Positions 35,031 through 46,646 of a DNA stretch of 64,000 nt are shown piece by piece (position 1 is the first letter of the stretch; every line of letters begins with the position of its first letter). A model generated the notes under the pieces. That model was not told where the DNA came from. It worked only from the letters and a program-made list of their open reading frames with translations, and searched no databases. Origin of the DNA: Neostapfia colusana (taxonomy: Eukaryota; Streptophyta; Magnoliopsida; Poales; Poaceae). The stretch lies in the NCBI GenBank assembly GCA_030760725.1, contig JASWHV010000003.1:62515264-62579263 (forward strand), given 5' to 3'. The translations under genes and the position numbers were made by a program.

Positions 35031-36706
35031 GAACCCGAAACAACCCTTGGTCGTAACATCTTTTCTAAGGCAACAACTTAAAAGCCCTAGCCCCAAACTC
35101 GCCGAGCTAAACCCTTCACCGGAGTTTGACCACCAGAGGGACCGCCGACGAGCCAGACACGATCGCCGCCGCTGGAAGAGAGCCCCGACGATCTGTTTTT
35201 GCTAGGAGGGAGGACCCGAAGAAAGCAAGGTAGGTTTCCATTACCACCTTGCGACGTCATCGAGTTTTCATTGCATTTGTTTCTTCGATCCTTTCGAACA
35301 GAAGCTTTTTCGTGGACAGATCACGTGTTGATCGGTTTGATCTAGATCTTGTGACGAGATCATCACCACGTCCACATTTGATCTTTACACCTCTGATCAT
35401 CATAAAACTCCATGCAAACCCCTTAAAACATGCAAGCCATGCAAGAACACGTACAAAATGATTTAATAAAATAGCATCATAGGATTAGCATGCATATGCA
35501 CCAATGCATCTTGAGTAAAGTTTGTGCATAATAATTGATTGCTATGAATCTTGTATGTGCGTGATCATAAATAGAAGTACAAGCTCAGGGAGCTATCTAC
35601 AAAGGATTTCAGCAACAAGACTTCGAGATCCGTGAGCAACAGAAGCCGCAAGAACAAGGCAAGTGCCCCTGACCATATTGATCCCATGTTTTTGAAAGCT
35701 GTTTTGTTTGCGAAAAGGTGTGTGTGCTTGAGTCAACTTGATGCGAAACCCTTTCATAGGAGTTTACTAGTTTTGTTAACCACCCTTGTCGCTGGGACAG
35801 TTGATACTAGTTTTGTTAACCACCCTTGTCGCTGGGACAGTTGATGAGTCGGGTATGGTCGTTTTTGCTTTTTGCTTCGCTAATCTACGGGATATGGGAA
35901 GCGATAGAATGTGTCTAGCTAACTGCACTCGTATGAATAATGGTGATGAGAAACTGATGTTGATAATGGACATGAATCGGAGGGAGATCTTGGCAAGCTT
36001 GGTTTGTGGATGAGGTAGAATGAGATGGTGGTTTACTTGCCGTAGATCTAAGGACCGGTTCATGCGAGCACATGCCAGGAATACAGTGCCACCACAAGGC
36101 CAAGTATGGGTGCGGCTTAGCTGACTAATTAGGTAAGTTGCTAGATTGTTATGGACCGTGGAAGGCGCGGGGAATGGGAGTCGAGTGAGGACTGCCTTGG
36201 GAACTGCATGGCACAAGAGGGGGCCCGTAGATGGGAGAATTGGAGATTCTAGCCTGCTAGTGAAACCTTAGTGAGTCCATACATCTAGTAGCCCCTTTGT
36301 AAAGGCTATTTTGTGATCTCTTGGCCAAACACCGACGGTTGTGTACTGGTATAATGGAGGTTCGGCAGTCGTCGACGGGTGATGAAATCACAAACTTGTG
36401 GGTAAAGTGGTGCCACCTCTGTAGAGTGTAAAACTATCATGATAGCCGTGCTTACGGTCACAAGCGCCTGGACAACTTCCATGATTGGATGGGATGGTTA
36501 TTGGGATGATATTTGGTTTTGGCTATTGGTTTGGTTATGGTTTGGTCTTTGGATTTGGTTTTCGGGACTGTTAAGTCCGGGTAATGAGAATGGTTACATG
36601 ACTGTTGAGTCATGGCAATGAGATTTGGTCTCGGTATGAGACGAAATTGAATATGAGATAAGATGGTAGTGAATACGAGATGGTATTCATGAGCACGAGA
36701 AAAGTT

Positions 36707-37044
36707 ACAACAACAACAACAACCAAGCCTTTATCCCAAGCCTGTTGGGGTCGGCTAGACATGAAACCCAATATCAATGAAGTAAAAGAGAGGAAGAGAT
36801 ATGAGAACAAGGAAAAAAGAAAAAAAGAGAAAAAAAGAAAGAGAAAAAAAGGAAAAAGAAAAAAAGGAAAAAGAGAAAAGAAATAAGAAATAAGAAATAA
36901 GGAAAAGAAAAAGAGAAAAGAAAAAAAAAAGAAAAAAAACAAGACTACGATTCTGGCACATGAATTGCTACTTTCCATGCGGTCCTATCATGAGCTAAGT
37001 CTCTGGATACATTCCAATCTCTCAAATCTCGTTTTACCGCCTCC
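36707..37044 (-). mobile_element. 5'-truncated RTE-type LINE
   Basis: A 338-bp insertion with a perfect 16-bp target duplication (GAGCACGAGAAAAGTT at 36691-36706 and 37045-37060). On the minus strand it starts in the last 32 codons of the LINE ORF2 (EAVKRDLRDWNV, TAWKVAIHVPES, stop). It then has a long pyrimidine-rich 3' UTR and ends in the conserved tail CCCCAACAGGCTTGGGATAA followed by a (TTG)n repeat. This tail is shared by plant RTE LINEs and Au SINEs; the coding stretch decides for the LINE. Confidence 0.88.
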
Positions 37045-37676
37045 GAGCACGAGAAAAGTTGAGAAAGAAAAATATTCGGATGAAATATGAAAAGTGGTGA
37101 ATCATCATGGAGGTATGTTGATGTCTAAATACATGTTGGGATTACATACGTTTAAAGCTAGTTGTTGTTTTTATCATGATTTGTTAAATAAACTTTGCTT
37201 TCTGCAATGAGCCTTTTTATACCTACCTTGATGTGAGCTACATATCATATTTTCCTGCACTTGCTAAGTACATTATGTACTCAAACTTGCATTATTACTT
37301 TATCATCAGCAACAGGAGAGGAGTACTATGAAGACCAAGTGGAGTACTAGGCGTATGATCTATCCTCAACCTTGCCTGTGGAGTAGAGATGGAGCCGCTG
37401 CTGCTGCTTAGTTTGCTTCCGCAATAGTTAGAAGACTTCCGCTGCTAGAGTAAAGACTTCCGCTGCTAGAATAAGACTTCCGCTGCTAAGATAAGACTTC
37501 CACTGCTAGGATGAGTCTAAGACTCATGAAACATTATAATAAACCCTGTTATTCATGGTATTATTCTGAAATTCAGTTTGTGGATTATATGTGTATGTGT
37601 GATGAACATCATGGGCACACATACACATCAGTCTCAGTTCCGAGAGGTTCTCTCTCAGAACAGGGGCGCCACAGAT

Positions 37677-37688
37677 TGGTATCAGAGC
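37677..37688 (+). other. Primer binding site of A5
   Basis: TGGTATCAGAGC three bases after the LTR end. The next base begins the SIRE-like LTR, so the family A body is cut immediately after the primer site. Confidence 0.85.
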
Positions 37689-39293
37689 TGAAATTGCCTA
37701 GGGGGGGGTGAATAGGGTAAGATACCTGAAATGACTTAATTAAACAAGATTAGAACTCAAGAGTCGGACTAGTCTGGCTCAAGGGTGGACTAGTCTGATC
37801 AACCTGCTGGAAAAGCCTAAAAGGCCGGACTAGTCTACCTTGGAGGCGGACTAGTCTGGTCAAACTGCCGGAAAGATCTAAAACTTGATTTTTAAGGGTT
37901 TTTCTCCAAATTTTAGTTTAACAAAATGTGGATGAGACAACTAGCACTTCTATACGTCAAGTGTGACAGAATATTGAAATGAATTGCAAGAGTGTGATGT
38001 TGTATAGCAAAATAATTAAAACAAACCCTAATCAATCTTGATCTTCAAAGAAATGTACATGCAAGAGAGACACTGAGGGTTTTTCCCGAGGTTCGATTCC
38101 ACTCAGGAATCTACGTCCCCGTTGAGGAGTCCACAAAGGACCAGGTCTAACAACCCTTTCCTCACCAAGTCACCACTAAGGCCAACCTGGTTCTTCACTA
38201 TCTCAAGGTTGAACTTACAAAGTTTTGGGGCTGCTCACAATCCGAGGCTCCCACTTGATCACTTCCACAAACTTCACAGATCTCACAAGCCACAGATCAC
38301 ACCAAGTGCACGAGATCACTCCAAGAGCCTAAACGTGAAGTTCTTCCTTCTCCTCTTCTCACACACCCAAATTCACTTAAGAATTGGCTCTAGAGGGTGA
38401 GTAGGCAAGAGAGAAGGATTAGGGGGGCTTTTGGATCACTGTGGCGACGCTAGGGTTCCAGGTTATTTAAATGACATCGGGGCATCTCCTTTTATAGAAG
38501 TCCCAAAGCCAACCGTGGCCACCTACCGAAAGTCCGGACTAGTCCGCCTCACAACGGACTAGTATCTCACACAGGAACTATTTGTCCGGGTGAGAACGGA
38601 CAAGTTTGGAGGACCTGGACTAGTCCGGCCACTAAGACGGATAAGTCCGGTCCACCAAGACTTAGCCGTGGGAGCTCTCATCTCACACCCATATGGACTA
38701 GTCCGCCTTAGAACGGACTAGCCCGAACTCACACAGGAACTCTTAGTCCATGTGAAAACGGATAAGTCTAGCTAGCCCGGACTAGTCTGGCCACTCAGGC
38801 GGATAAGTCCGGTGTACCAGGACTTAGCCCCCAAAACACTCTCACCTAGAGAGAAATGGACAATCCGTCCAAAACGGACAGGTCCGATCTCAGTCAGGAA
38901 CTCTTAGTCCGCCCTAAAACGGACTAAGCCGTAGGACTTCTGGACTAGTCTGGTCTCTTCCCCCGGACAAATCCGGCCTGCCCAACTTTACCTCTCTACC
39001 TCTCTCCACTAATGATTTGACACTTCTAACTCTTTGAGCTCTCTTCTATGATCTCAATGCACTTGACACACACACTCTTTCTTTTACACGGCTAGCCTAC
39101 TAAAGACTCAAGTGAAATCCTAATTTCTACTCTTCGAGTCTTCGACGCCGTTCTTCATCTTTTTCCTTTTTTTTGAGAGTTTAGGTGCCCGCCTTGGAAA
39201 TGTCCTATGCTTATGATCATCTCAGCTCATTAGTCTCTTACTTTGTCGTCATCAATCATCCAAAACCCACGGGGATGCCTAGATGCACTTACA
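37689..39293 (-). repeat. 3' LTR of the SIRE-like element
   Basis: 1605 bp, with plus-strand ends TGAAATTGCC and CACTTACA. It is packed with variants of GGACTAGTCCG, a near-palindrome, about 20 times. Confidence 0.75.
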
Positions 39294-39309
39294 ATCTCCC
39301 CCTTTTTGG
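39294..39309 (-). other. Polypurine tract of the SIRE-like element
   Basis: The minus strand reads CCAAAAAGGGGGAGAT directly before the LTR start TGTAAGTG. Confidence 0.85.
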
Positions 39310-39735
39310 TGATTGATGACAACATATTAAGTTTCAACATAAGAGGTAGAAATTGTATTTTTATAACAAGTGTACATATGCAAAACTCCCCCTGAATGTA
39401 TGCAAGAGTAAAAGAGGGGAGTTGGCATACATTCACATGTTATGGTGGGGTGCCTACGTGTTGTGCTCAAAATAAAAATGTGATAAGACAATAAGCATAA
39501 AACAACCATAAAATCCAACACGTAGTGTTACACAAAAGATAGGCATGCATAAAACATAAAATATAGATAGCCATGTCCAAAAGAGTCATGTCCAAAAGAT
39601 CTATTACGAGACTAGAAGATGATAAAAAATAGGACATCCTTTTCACACTTCTTCCCCTTTGGCATCAAGGCACCAAAAAGGAAATGAGGGAGGAAGATAC
39701 GCCTAAGTCTACTCGTCATCTTCTTCGTCTTCTTC

Positions 39736-41478
39736 TTAATCGCCATTTTCATCGCTCTCCGTAGCCTCCGTATCCTCTTCTTCTTCGTCGGCGGTGGTGG
39801 ATGGAGGCACGGCCTTGGAAGAGCTTCCATCTTCCCTAAACTGGGCGAGCTCATCAGCGGTGAACTCTGGATATGGAGTGAGTTCCCCATCACTCTCCTC
39901 AAGGGGAGACATGGGTACCTCAATCTTGTCACACACAACCTTGAGGTACTTCTCCTGACGCCTCCCCATGCGTCGAGTCCGGACCTCCACACGCCGATAG
40001 GAGGCGAAAAGTGCGTTGAAGCACTTGAAGAATCCGCTCATGGACTGCGGAGGAGGAGATGATGGGGGAGCTGCTGAGCTAGAAGGGGCCGCTGAGCTGG
40101 ACGGAGGTTGAGCATTTTTTCTCCTTGAGGGTTCTGACAGAACGGAGGGTAGCTGAGGACGGAGAGGTCGATGAGTGACATCCTTGACAAAGATTATCCC
40201 CAACACCTTCTCAATTAGGCACATGATGTACGGTGCATAACCACATGAGCGGTTGGGAGTGTGAGAGATGTTGAAGGTGTCATCATAAATATGCTCAACA
40301 AGGTTGAACTTCTCTTCACCATCTATCAATAGGAGGAAATGCCTTAAGTTTCCTTGAATTACCCCTGCATATCCATCCTTGGGGGCAATGGTCCTCCTCA
40401 GAATCTAGTTGAGGATGCTATAGAACGGCTTGATGTTCCTAGAAAGCCTGGCCTCATAGGGAACATGATTAGGATACATATAGTCAAGCTGATCCCTGTC
40501 CACTGCCTTGAGATTGGAAATGATAATCTCATGATCCAAGTGCTCCTTGAGGCCAAGTATCTGTGCAAACCTCTCATAGGTGACTGAGTACTGCTCTCCA
40601 TGAGTCATCCAGGTGATTTTTTGGTCACCGTAGGTGGAGAAGTACACATGGTGTAGAACTGCACAATTACCTCAATGTTCCAGTCATACTTGAAGCTCAT
40701 GATTTCCTTAATTCCATGGCGCTCTGCGACATCACTGCATCAAAAGCTTTGTGCTCCCTTTTGTCCATGTAGTCCCAATCTACCCATTGAGCTTGAGTGA
40801 TTGGGGTCTTCATTTTTAGGTACACCAAGCGGTAGTAATCGCAGTGAAAGTCACACCAAAACCTAGGGTCGACTGTGTGCTTCTCATAGTCATAGACTTT
40901 ATCTATCCTCAGCCTTCTCGCCTTTTCAGCCCCCTTTCCTTTGAATACAAATGCCGGATTGTTGGGCTGCCGGTTGGGTCTCTAGCAGGGGCAGCCATCT
41001 TTAAGGGGCTGATGGGCTTCGGTTGCCCTTTCTCTCTTATTTTTATCCCTCCCGCTCTGATTGTCGGTGCTTTGGCAGTTGCCTTTTTGTTCCTATGCTG
41101 CTCAGGAAGTGGAGCCTTACCCTTCTTTGTATCACAAGGAACCCTACCCTCGGATTCATTTTCCTTCTCTTTATCTCCCAAGGTGACCAGCCTCTTTCTC
41201 TTGGGCTCTGAGGAACTAGCAGCTTGGGAGCTCTGGGCTTCACGTTCGGCCCTTTTCTTTCTCAGTTGATCCTTCAAGAATTCTTCAACGGCTTGTTCAA
41301 TTTGTGCCTCCTCGTCGAGATCATGCTTCTTCTTTGTTCTTGCCTCTCGACGGACGACTTCTTTAGCCGCTTGGGCCTCCTTTGCTGCCCTTTCTTCGGC
41401 AATGCGCCGATGAAAGGCTTGTCAAGCCTCCTCGGTCGTGGGACTTGGAAGGGGAGAGCTTTGGTCAGAGTTCGACAT
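39736..41478 (-). pseudogene. Additional ORF of the SIRE-like element (plant transposon-associated protein type)
   Basis: One protein of about 580 codons, broken by frameshifts and stops, can be followed on the minus strand from an ATG at 41478 (MSNSDQSSPLPSPTTEE). Order: a charged N-terminus rich in A/E/K (coiled-coil-like, with KKRAERE), a basic stretch (EPKRKRL), then STYGDQKITWMTHGEQYSVT at about 40580-40640, YERFAQILGL, and CGYAPYIMCLIEKVL (about 40200-40240). It continues with a Ser/Pro-rich linker (SSSAAPSSSAAPP) and ends with a very acidic tail (DEEEEDTEATESDENGD). The middle resembles proteins named putative plant transposon protein in grass genomes (from memory). It is neither Gag nor Pol, and its function is unknown. 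Confidence 0.65.
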
Positions 41479-42180
41479 ATTTCCTGAGAGACAGGATATT
41501 AGAGGTCAAGGAAGTGTAATATTGCAAGAGAATTCATGAAAAATGGCTAAAGTTGGAGTTTGTTCTGTGTAAACCAGACTTGTCCGTTAAAGGACCGGAC
41601 TAGTCTGCTTGAGAATGGATTTGTCCGCCCAAAACCGGACTGGTCCAGGTTATACAGAAAGAACCCTAACACTAATAATTTTTCGCAAGAACTTTGAATT
41701 AAGTTGCAATACTCCTAGGCTATGATCGCATCGACACTAGGAACAATATTTGTGAAGAGGTTTTTATCAAAAGACCTAAGAGTGAAGAAAAGGAAGGATT
41801 TTTTGTTAGGTCAAGAATACCTCTTGAAATCTTCAAATGTGATGAATTTTGGAGTTGAAACTTGAGTAACGAAGCCGGGGAAGGGTTTCCACACTCCTTA
41901 GGTCTCCAATCCGTGGATTGGACAAGATTTTTGGTGGAGGAAAGCGAAGATCGGCAATTTGTGGGCGCTTCCGGCTTGAGAGAGGATGTGAGCGGACTAG
42001 TCTGTGAAGAGAGAAGTTTGGCTGCCCCTGGGAGGTTAAGTCCCCAGGGGCCGGACTAGTCCGCGTTAAGTGTCCTGACAAGTCTGGTTGGCGGACCAGA
42101 GCCGGACTTCTCTCGGGCCGGACATGTCCGGCCTACCCAGGCGGACTAGTCCGGTTTGGACTTATCCACTGCGAAGTCCG
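41479..42180 (-). other. Leader of the SIRE-like element with palindromes
   Basis: No gene is seen. GGACTAGTC motifs recur at about 41603, 41995, 42054 and 42143 among unique sequence. The right edge is where GACTTATCCACTGCGAAGTC gives way to the G-box array. Confidence 0.5.
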
Positions 42181-42732
42181 AGCTTGCCACGTGGCCACTG
42201 CTAGGGTGAGCTCCGAAGGCACCACGTGTCCAGCAGGTCGGGCCTCCCCTCTCCACAGAGGCGATCTTCGAGGGCGCCACGTGTCCGGCGGGGCCGGACC
42301 TCCCCTCTCCTTAGAGGCGAGCTCCGAGGGCGCCACGTGTACGGCGGGGCCGGACCTCCCCTCTCCTCAGAGTCGAGCTCCGAGGATGCCACGTGTCCAG
42401 AGGGGCCAGACCTCCCCTCTCCTCAGAGGCGAGTTCCCGTGGCGACACATGTCCAGCGGGCCGGGGCCTCTCCTCCCCTCGGATGCGAGCGCCCATGGCG
42501 ACACGTGCCCTGCTGGCCGGGGCCTTTCCTCACCTCGGAGGCGAGCTCCCATGGCGACATGTGTCCAGCGGGCCGGGGCCTTTCCTCTCCTCAGAGGCGA
42601 GCTCCAGTGGTGACATGTGTCCCATGGGACCGGACCTCATCCCTTCCACAAGGGTAAGCTCCGGTGGCGACACGTGTCCCGCGGGGCCGGACCTCATCCC
42701 TTCCACAGGGGTGAGCTCCGGTGGCGACCCGT
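42181..42732 (-). repeat. Inverted G-box tandem array fragment
   Basis: About ten units of 54-58 bp read GGCGAGCTCCGAGGGCGCCA, then CGTGTCC and GGCGGGGCCGGACCTCCCC. This is the complement of the family A array, so it is a piece of an inverted A-like LTR. The units are more alike than in the other arrays, which suggests recent expansion. Copy A3 starts at its right edge. Confidence 0.75.
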
Positions 42733-43043
42733 TGTGACACCCTCATTTTTGGTTTCTTCATGTATTCATGTTTCATGTAGAGAAAACATTTCAAAAATAA
42801 GTGGGGACGGAGAAAGAACTTAAAAAGATAGCCAAAAAGAGCAAAAATCCAGTTCACCAAGAGTGTCGAAGACAACTCTCGCGGCCCGCTGGCCACGTGG
42901 CGCCTTCGGAGCTCATCCCCGCAAAGGGGGAGAGGTCCGACCCCGTGGGACACGTGTTGCCCTGGAGCTAGCCTCTACGGAGAAGCGAGGCTAGTCCCGC
43001 AGGACACGTGTCACCTTAGGAGCTATTCACCACGGAAATCAGA
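42733..43043 (+). mobile_element. A3 5' LTR, first part
   Basis: TGTGACACCC start and the first 311 bp of the family A LTR, including the first G-box units. It is interrupted by element B after GAAATCAGA and continues at 54972. Confidence 0.92.
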
Positions 43044-46000
43044 TGTAACACCCCAAAAACCTGTTAAGAGGGGAATTTAAAAATTTTTGGACGTATTGCA
43101 TGTGGTGCAGAAATTCAAATTCAAATCAAAACAGAAAATAAAAAGAAAAGAAAAATAAAACCCAATCGGCCAGTGGGCCGAAACCCACCAGCCGGCCCAA
43201 CATTTCCCGCGCCAGCCCACAGCCGCGCGCTCCCCTCTCTTTCTCACTGACACGCGGGGCCCGCGTGTCATCCCCCACCTCTCGCTCGCGCCAACCGCCG
43301 GGACTCCTCCGCGCGCCCGAATCCAAACCATCCCGGAAACCGCGTCCCCCAGCCGGAATTCTGGTCCCCGGAAGACTCCAACTCGATCCCAACCGACCGC
43401 CTCCCTCCCTCGTCTATATAAGCGCCGGCATCGCCCATTTTTTTCATCCCGATCGACTATTTTTACTCCCGGTGAGAACCAGAGCTTCTCCAGCCGTTTT
43501 CTCTCGACCCTTGCTCGGATTTTCCGATCTAACGTGCCGATCGTGTTCCACCGCCTCCGGGGAATCACGCAGGTGCAGAAAACTCGGTGGTTTGCGCTCT
43601 AGGCACAGCTCCGACGAGCACCGCAGCGGTTCCACCTCGGACGTCGTCGCCGACCGTCTTCCAGGACCTCCGAGCTCAAGAAAAACCCCGAGGTGAGATC
43701 CCCGACCTCCCCTCTACCGATCTATGCCATGAAACCCCAGTTTTAGGAGGTATAGATGAAGATCCGAAGTTCTTCGGCGAGATCGCCGCCTCCCGCCGCC
43801 AGGCAGAGCGGGCTGGCTCCGGCCAGGGCGACGTGGCCGCTTGTGCGCCGTCTATTTTAAATCGCACGGTAGACATAAAACCCCTGCGTACTGGTTCGGC
43901 GATCTAATCTCAGCCGTCTATTTTAAATCGGACGGTCCACATCAGCCCCGCGTTATAAAGGCCGGTATTCTTACGCGCTACCCCCTAGGGATCTCGGAAA
44001 ACACGAGCTAGCCCCAGAAACTTCTGATCTAGCCCCTGGAACTTCAGAAATTCATGTAAATTCATTTAAAAATCAGTTTTAGCCACTGGACTTAATAAAA
44101 ATTAGGAAAACCTCTCTGTTATGTGTAGTTAGACCCCTGGAAATTTATGAAATAATATAATAGACCCTGTAGTAGGGTGAGTTTACCTTTTTAACCCTAT
44201 ATGATATTAAATTTAGGAATTTGAATATGTGATTAGGATTTAAAATTTAAAAGGTGAGACAAACACATTGTAAATTCAAATTTAAACTCTCCTAGCACTT
44301 GGAAAACTTTAGAATGAGTTAAAAGTAGATTTTAAGCTGAAATGAATCTGTCTAATTGATGGTTCACATTTATTAGTTATAGGGACACATTTTTAGGTTA
44401 GGAAATAATTCTGAAAATTGGTAAAATAAATTTAAATTAGTTCACATGAGAGGAGAAGTTCAAAATATATTAATTAATATTTTAGATCAGAACCTATTCT
44501 GTTTAGATGATATGCCCTACTATTTAATATTAAAATTTACTTTTAGTCATAGAAAATAAATCTAGAAAATATAGGAAAATAGGTATGCATGACTAGAAAA
44601 TGATAAATGAAGTCTCCAAATCCAAAGACTTCAGTTTAGGATTGGTAGAAGATCTGAAAACCCATTTGGAGTAGGAAATTACCTTCCATGCAAACTTGGT
44701 AGTTAAGAAGTATATTAATTAAATATAAAGAATTTGTTCAAATTGAAAAGTTCATATATAGTGTGCAAACAGAAATCTGAATACAAAAGTTAGAAATCAT
44801 ATACATATGTTTAAAAGTGCATGTAGGCTAAAAATCAACACATCTAGAGTAACCACAACACTTAGAAATGTGAATGACTATCATATGTATGAATGTGTGG
44901 AGTGAAAGTGTGAACTATGGCTTATGGATTGTTGTTTTCTTTTGCTATGTGTATTGGCATGAGTAGAACCTGCCCTAGAGAAAGTTCTCCCCTTCCAAGA
45001 CCAAGACTTTCCATTCCCAGAGCAGCACGAAGAAGGCAAGTGTCCTTGACCACTTTGATCCTATACTAGGATGTGTAGATAGAATTATTTGCATTGTCAA
45101 TTGAAATATGAAACCCATGCTAGGAAGTTTCCCTAGAATTGCATTACCTTGTTTCCTTGTAGCTTGGGTTGGGATTTATTTTATCATGTCATTTATTTAT
45201 ATGCTTAGCCATGCTTAGAATGGGATAATTGGGATATGAGATCATCAATTTATTTACCTTACTCTTGAATGAGATCTTATGAGTTATGTAGAGGTAGGGA
45301 TCGAGGCAAGTTGGATGATTTGGTTGGTGCTGGGTGCACGAGACTCGCGTTTGTGTTTAGTACTTGCCTGGATCCTAAGGACCGGTTCATGGAGCATGTA
45401 ACCTGGCTTTACCGTGCCAACCACATGCTGAGATGGGGCAGCTTGGCTAATTAATTAGGTGTATCCCCGACGTAGTATGGGTGGTTGGATGGTGCGGGTA
45501 ATAGGTGTCAGCTGGACTACCATATGAATCGCAAGGCTCAAGAGGGGGCCACTGCAGCGGGGTTGGAGCCTCTTGTATGCTGTTAGGGGTGAAACCTCAG
45601 TGGGCCCACGCTCGTCGGGAATCCTTTTGTAAAGGCTTCGTAGTGATCTCCTGGTTACAAACCTGGGAAGTGTGAATGTGGTTCGTGGCCACTGGCATAA
45701 TGGAGGTTCTTTTAGTCCACCCGGCAACGGGGGATGAAATCACTACATGTGGGTACAATGGTGCAAACTCTGCAGAGTCAAAACTGTCATGACAGCCGTG
45801 CTCACGGTCAAGAGCGGCTTGGACTTATTCATGATTAGAGGATGATGACTTTGGAAGTTGTGGATGTTAAGCGGGGAGCTTAACATTGGAAATGATGTTA
45901 TGGTTATTTGATTATGATGATGGGATGGGAGATTTGGACCATTTCACCTGTGTAGTAATGTAGGTGCTTAATAAGCTAAGGTGGTAGGTAATAATTGCGT

Positions 46001-46428
46001 AGTGCTTTAACCATGAGTTCAACCTCTTCCTTCTCTAGCCATGCATGACATAACTTTCCCACACTTGCTGAGTACCCACGGTACTCAAACTTGCATATTT
46101 GTTGGTTTAAATTGCTGCTCAGGTCAAGGGGATGATGTGGTGTTTAATGATCAAGACTTCGGACCCGACGAAGGATTCTAGGTTCATGGAGTCCCCCAGG
46201 CAACGCCTGTGATGGAGCCCACAAGAATAATATTCCGCTGCTAGTTTATTTACATGATATGAACTTATTATCGTCCATCGAGACGTATGCTTTGTAAGAC
46301 ATATTTATATTCGACACCTGGCTTGTAATAAATGATGCTTCACTATTTGTCATCACATGTATGAAAAAATGATCCTGGCATACATGTGATATTCACTCGG
46401 TTGTTCTTCGGAGAAACCGGGTGTGACA
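43044..46428 (+). repeat. 5' LTR of element B
   Basis: 3385 bp with a TATA box (TATATAAG) at 43415 and a strong donor-like GAG/GTGAGATCC near 43691-43693. The first 1 kb is GC-rich and the remainder AT-rich. Short ORFs here recur in the 3' LTR and are not genes. Confidence 0.95.
43415..43422 (+). promoter_or_regulatory. TATA box of element B 5' LTR
   Basis: TATATAAG in CGTC-TATATAAGCGCCGG, repeated at 52015 in the 3' LTR. It is a canonical plant TATA box and probably drives the element RNA. Confidence 0.8.
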
Positions 46429-46432
46429 GAAG

Positions 46433-46444
46433 TGGTATCAGAGC
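46433..46444 (+). other. Primer binding site (tRNA-iMet) of element B
   Basis: TGGTATCAGAGC, four bases after the LTR end. Confidence 0.93.
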
Positions 46445-46646
46445 CAAGGTTGCCCGTAGGAACGTGGACCTAGGTAGAAATGGACGTATTTAAAGACCCT
46501 ATTTTCTTAAAAACTATTTTATAAGGTGTGGGTTGAAAAGTGTTATTTAATGGGGTCACTTTCTTCATCTTACCCCAACTTTTATTCAAAATAAGATTTT
46601 TGTTTAAGATCTTATCTAACTTAAGTTTAAATGCTTTATGTTTTAG

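Larger units (their letters stand above)
33952..37673 (+). mobile_element. Family A LTR (A5), with LINE inserted
   Basis: TGTGACACCC start and GGCGCCACA end. It is 3722 bp, which is 3368 bp without the LINE and its target copy. It has a G-box array at 34106-34820, a TATA box at 35023, a donor-like CAAG/GTAGGT at 35230 and a 40-bp tandem duplication at 35766-35845. It is followed by a primer site, so it is a 5' LTR whose body has been lost or displaced. Confidence 0.92.
37689..42180 (-). mobile_element. SIRE/Maximus-like copia element lacking pol (5' end truncated)
   Basis: A minus-strand element: 3' LTR 37689-39293, polypurine tract, internal region with one long ORF, and a leader to about 42180. 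There is no gag zinc knuckle, protease, RT or integrase. Only one LTR is present, and the expected 5' LTR is missing on the right. The clade call rests on the LTR start TGTAAGTGCATCTAGG (minus strand), the CACCAAAAAGGGGGAGAT tract, the CCTAGGGGGGGGTGAATAGG end and the many CCGGACTAGTCCGG-like motifs. All of these are familiar from grass Maximus/SIRE elements. Confidence 0.7.

Noticed and set aside
36707..36780. Au SINE call for the (CAA)n-CCAAGCCTTTATCCC tail
   Set aside because: The insert includes the end of LINE ORF2 on the minus strand and no tRNA-like head, so it is the RTE LINE that shares this tail.
43265..43696. ORFs in the GC-rich part of element B LTR
   Set aside because: Present in both LTRs, overlap the TATA box and leader, and have low-complexity composition; not genes.
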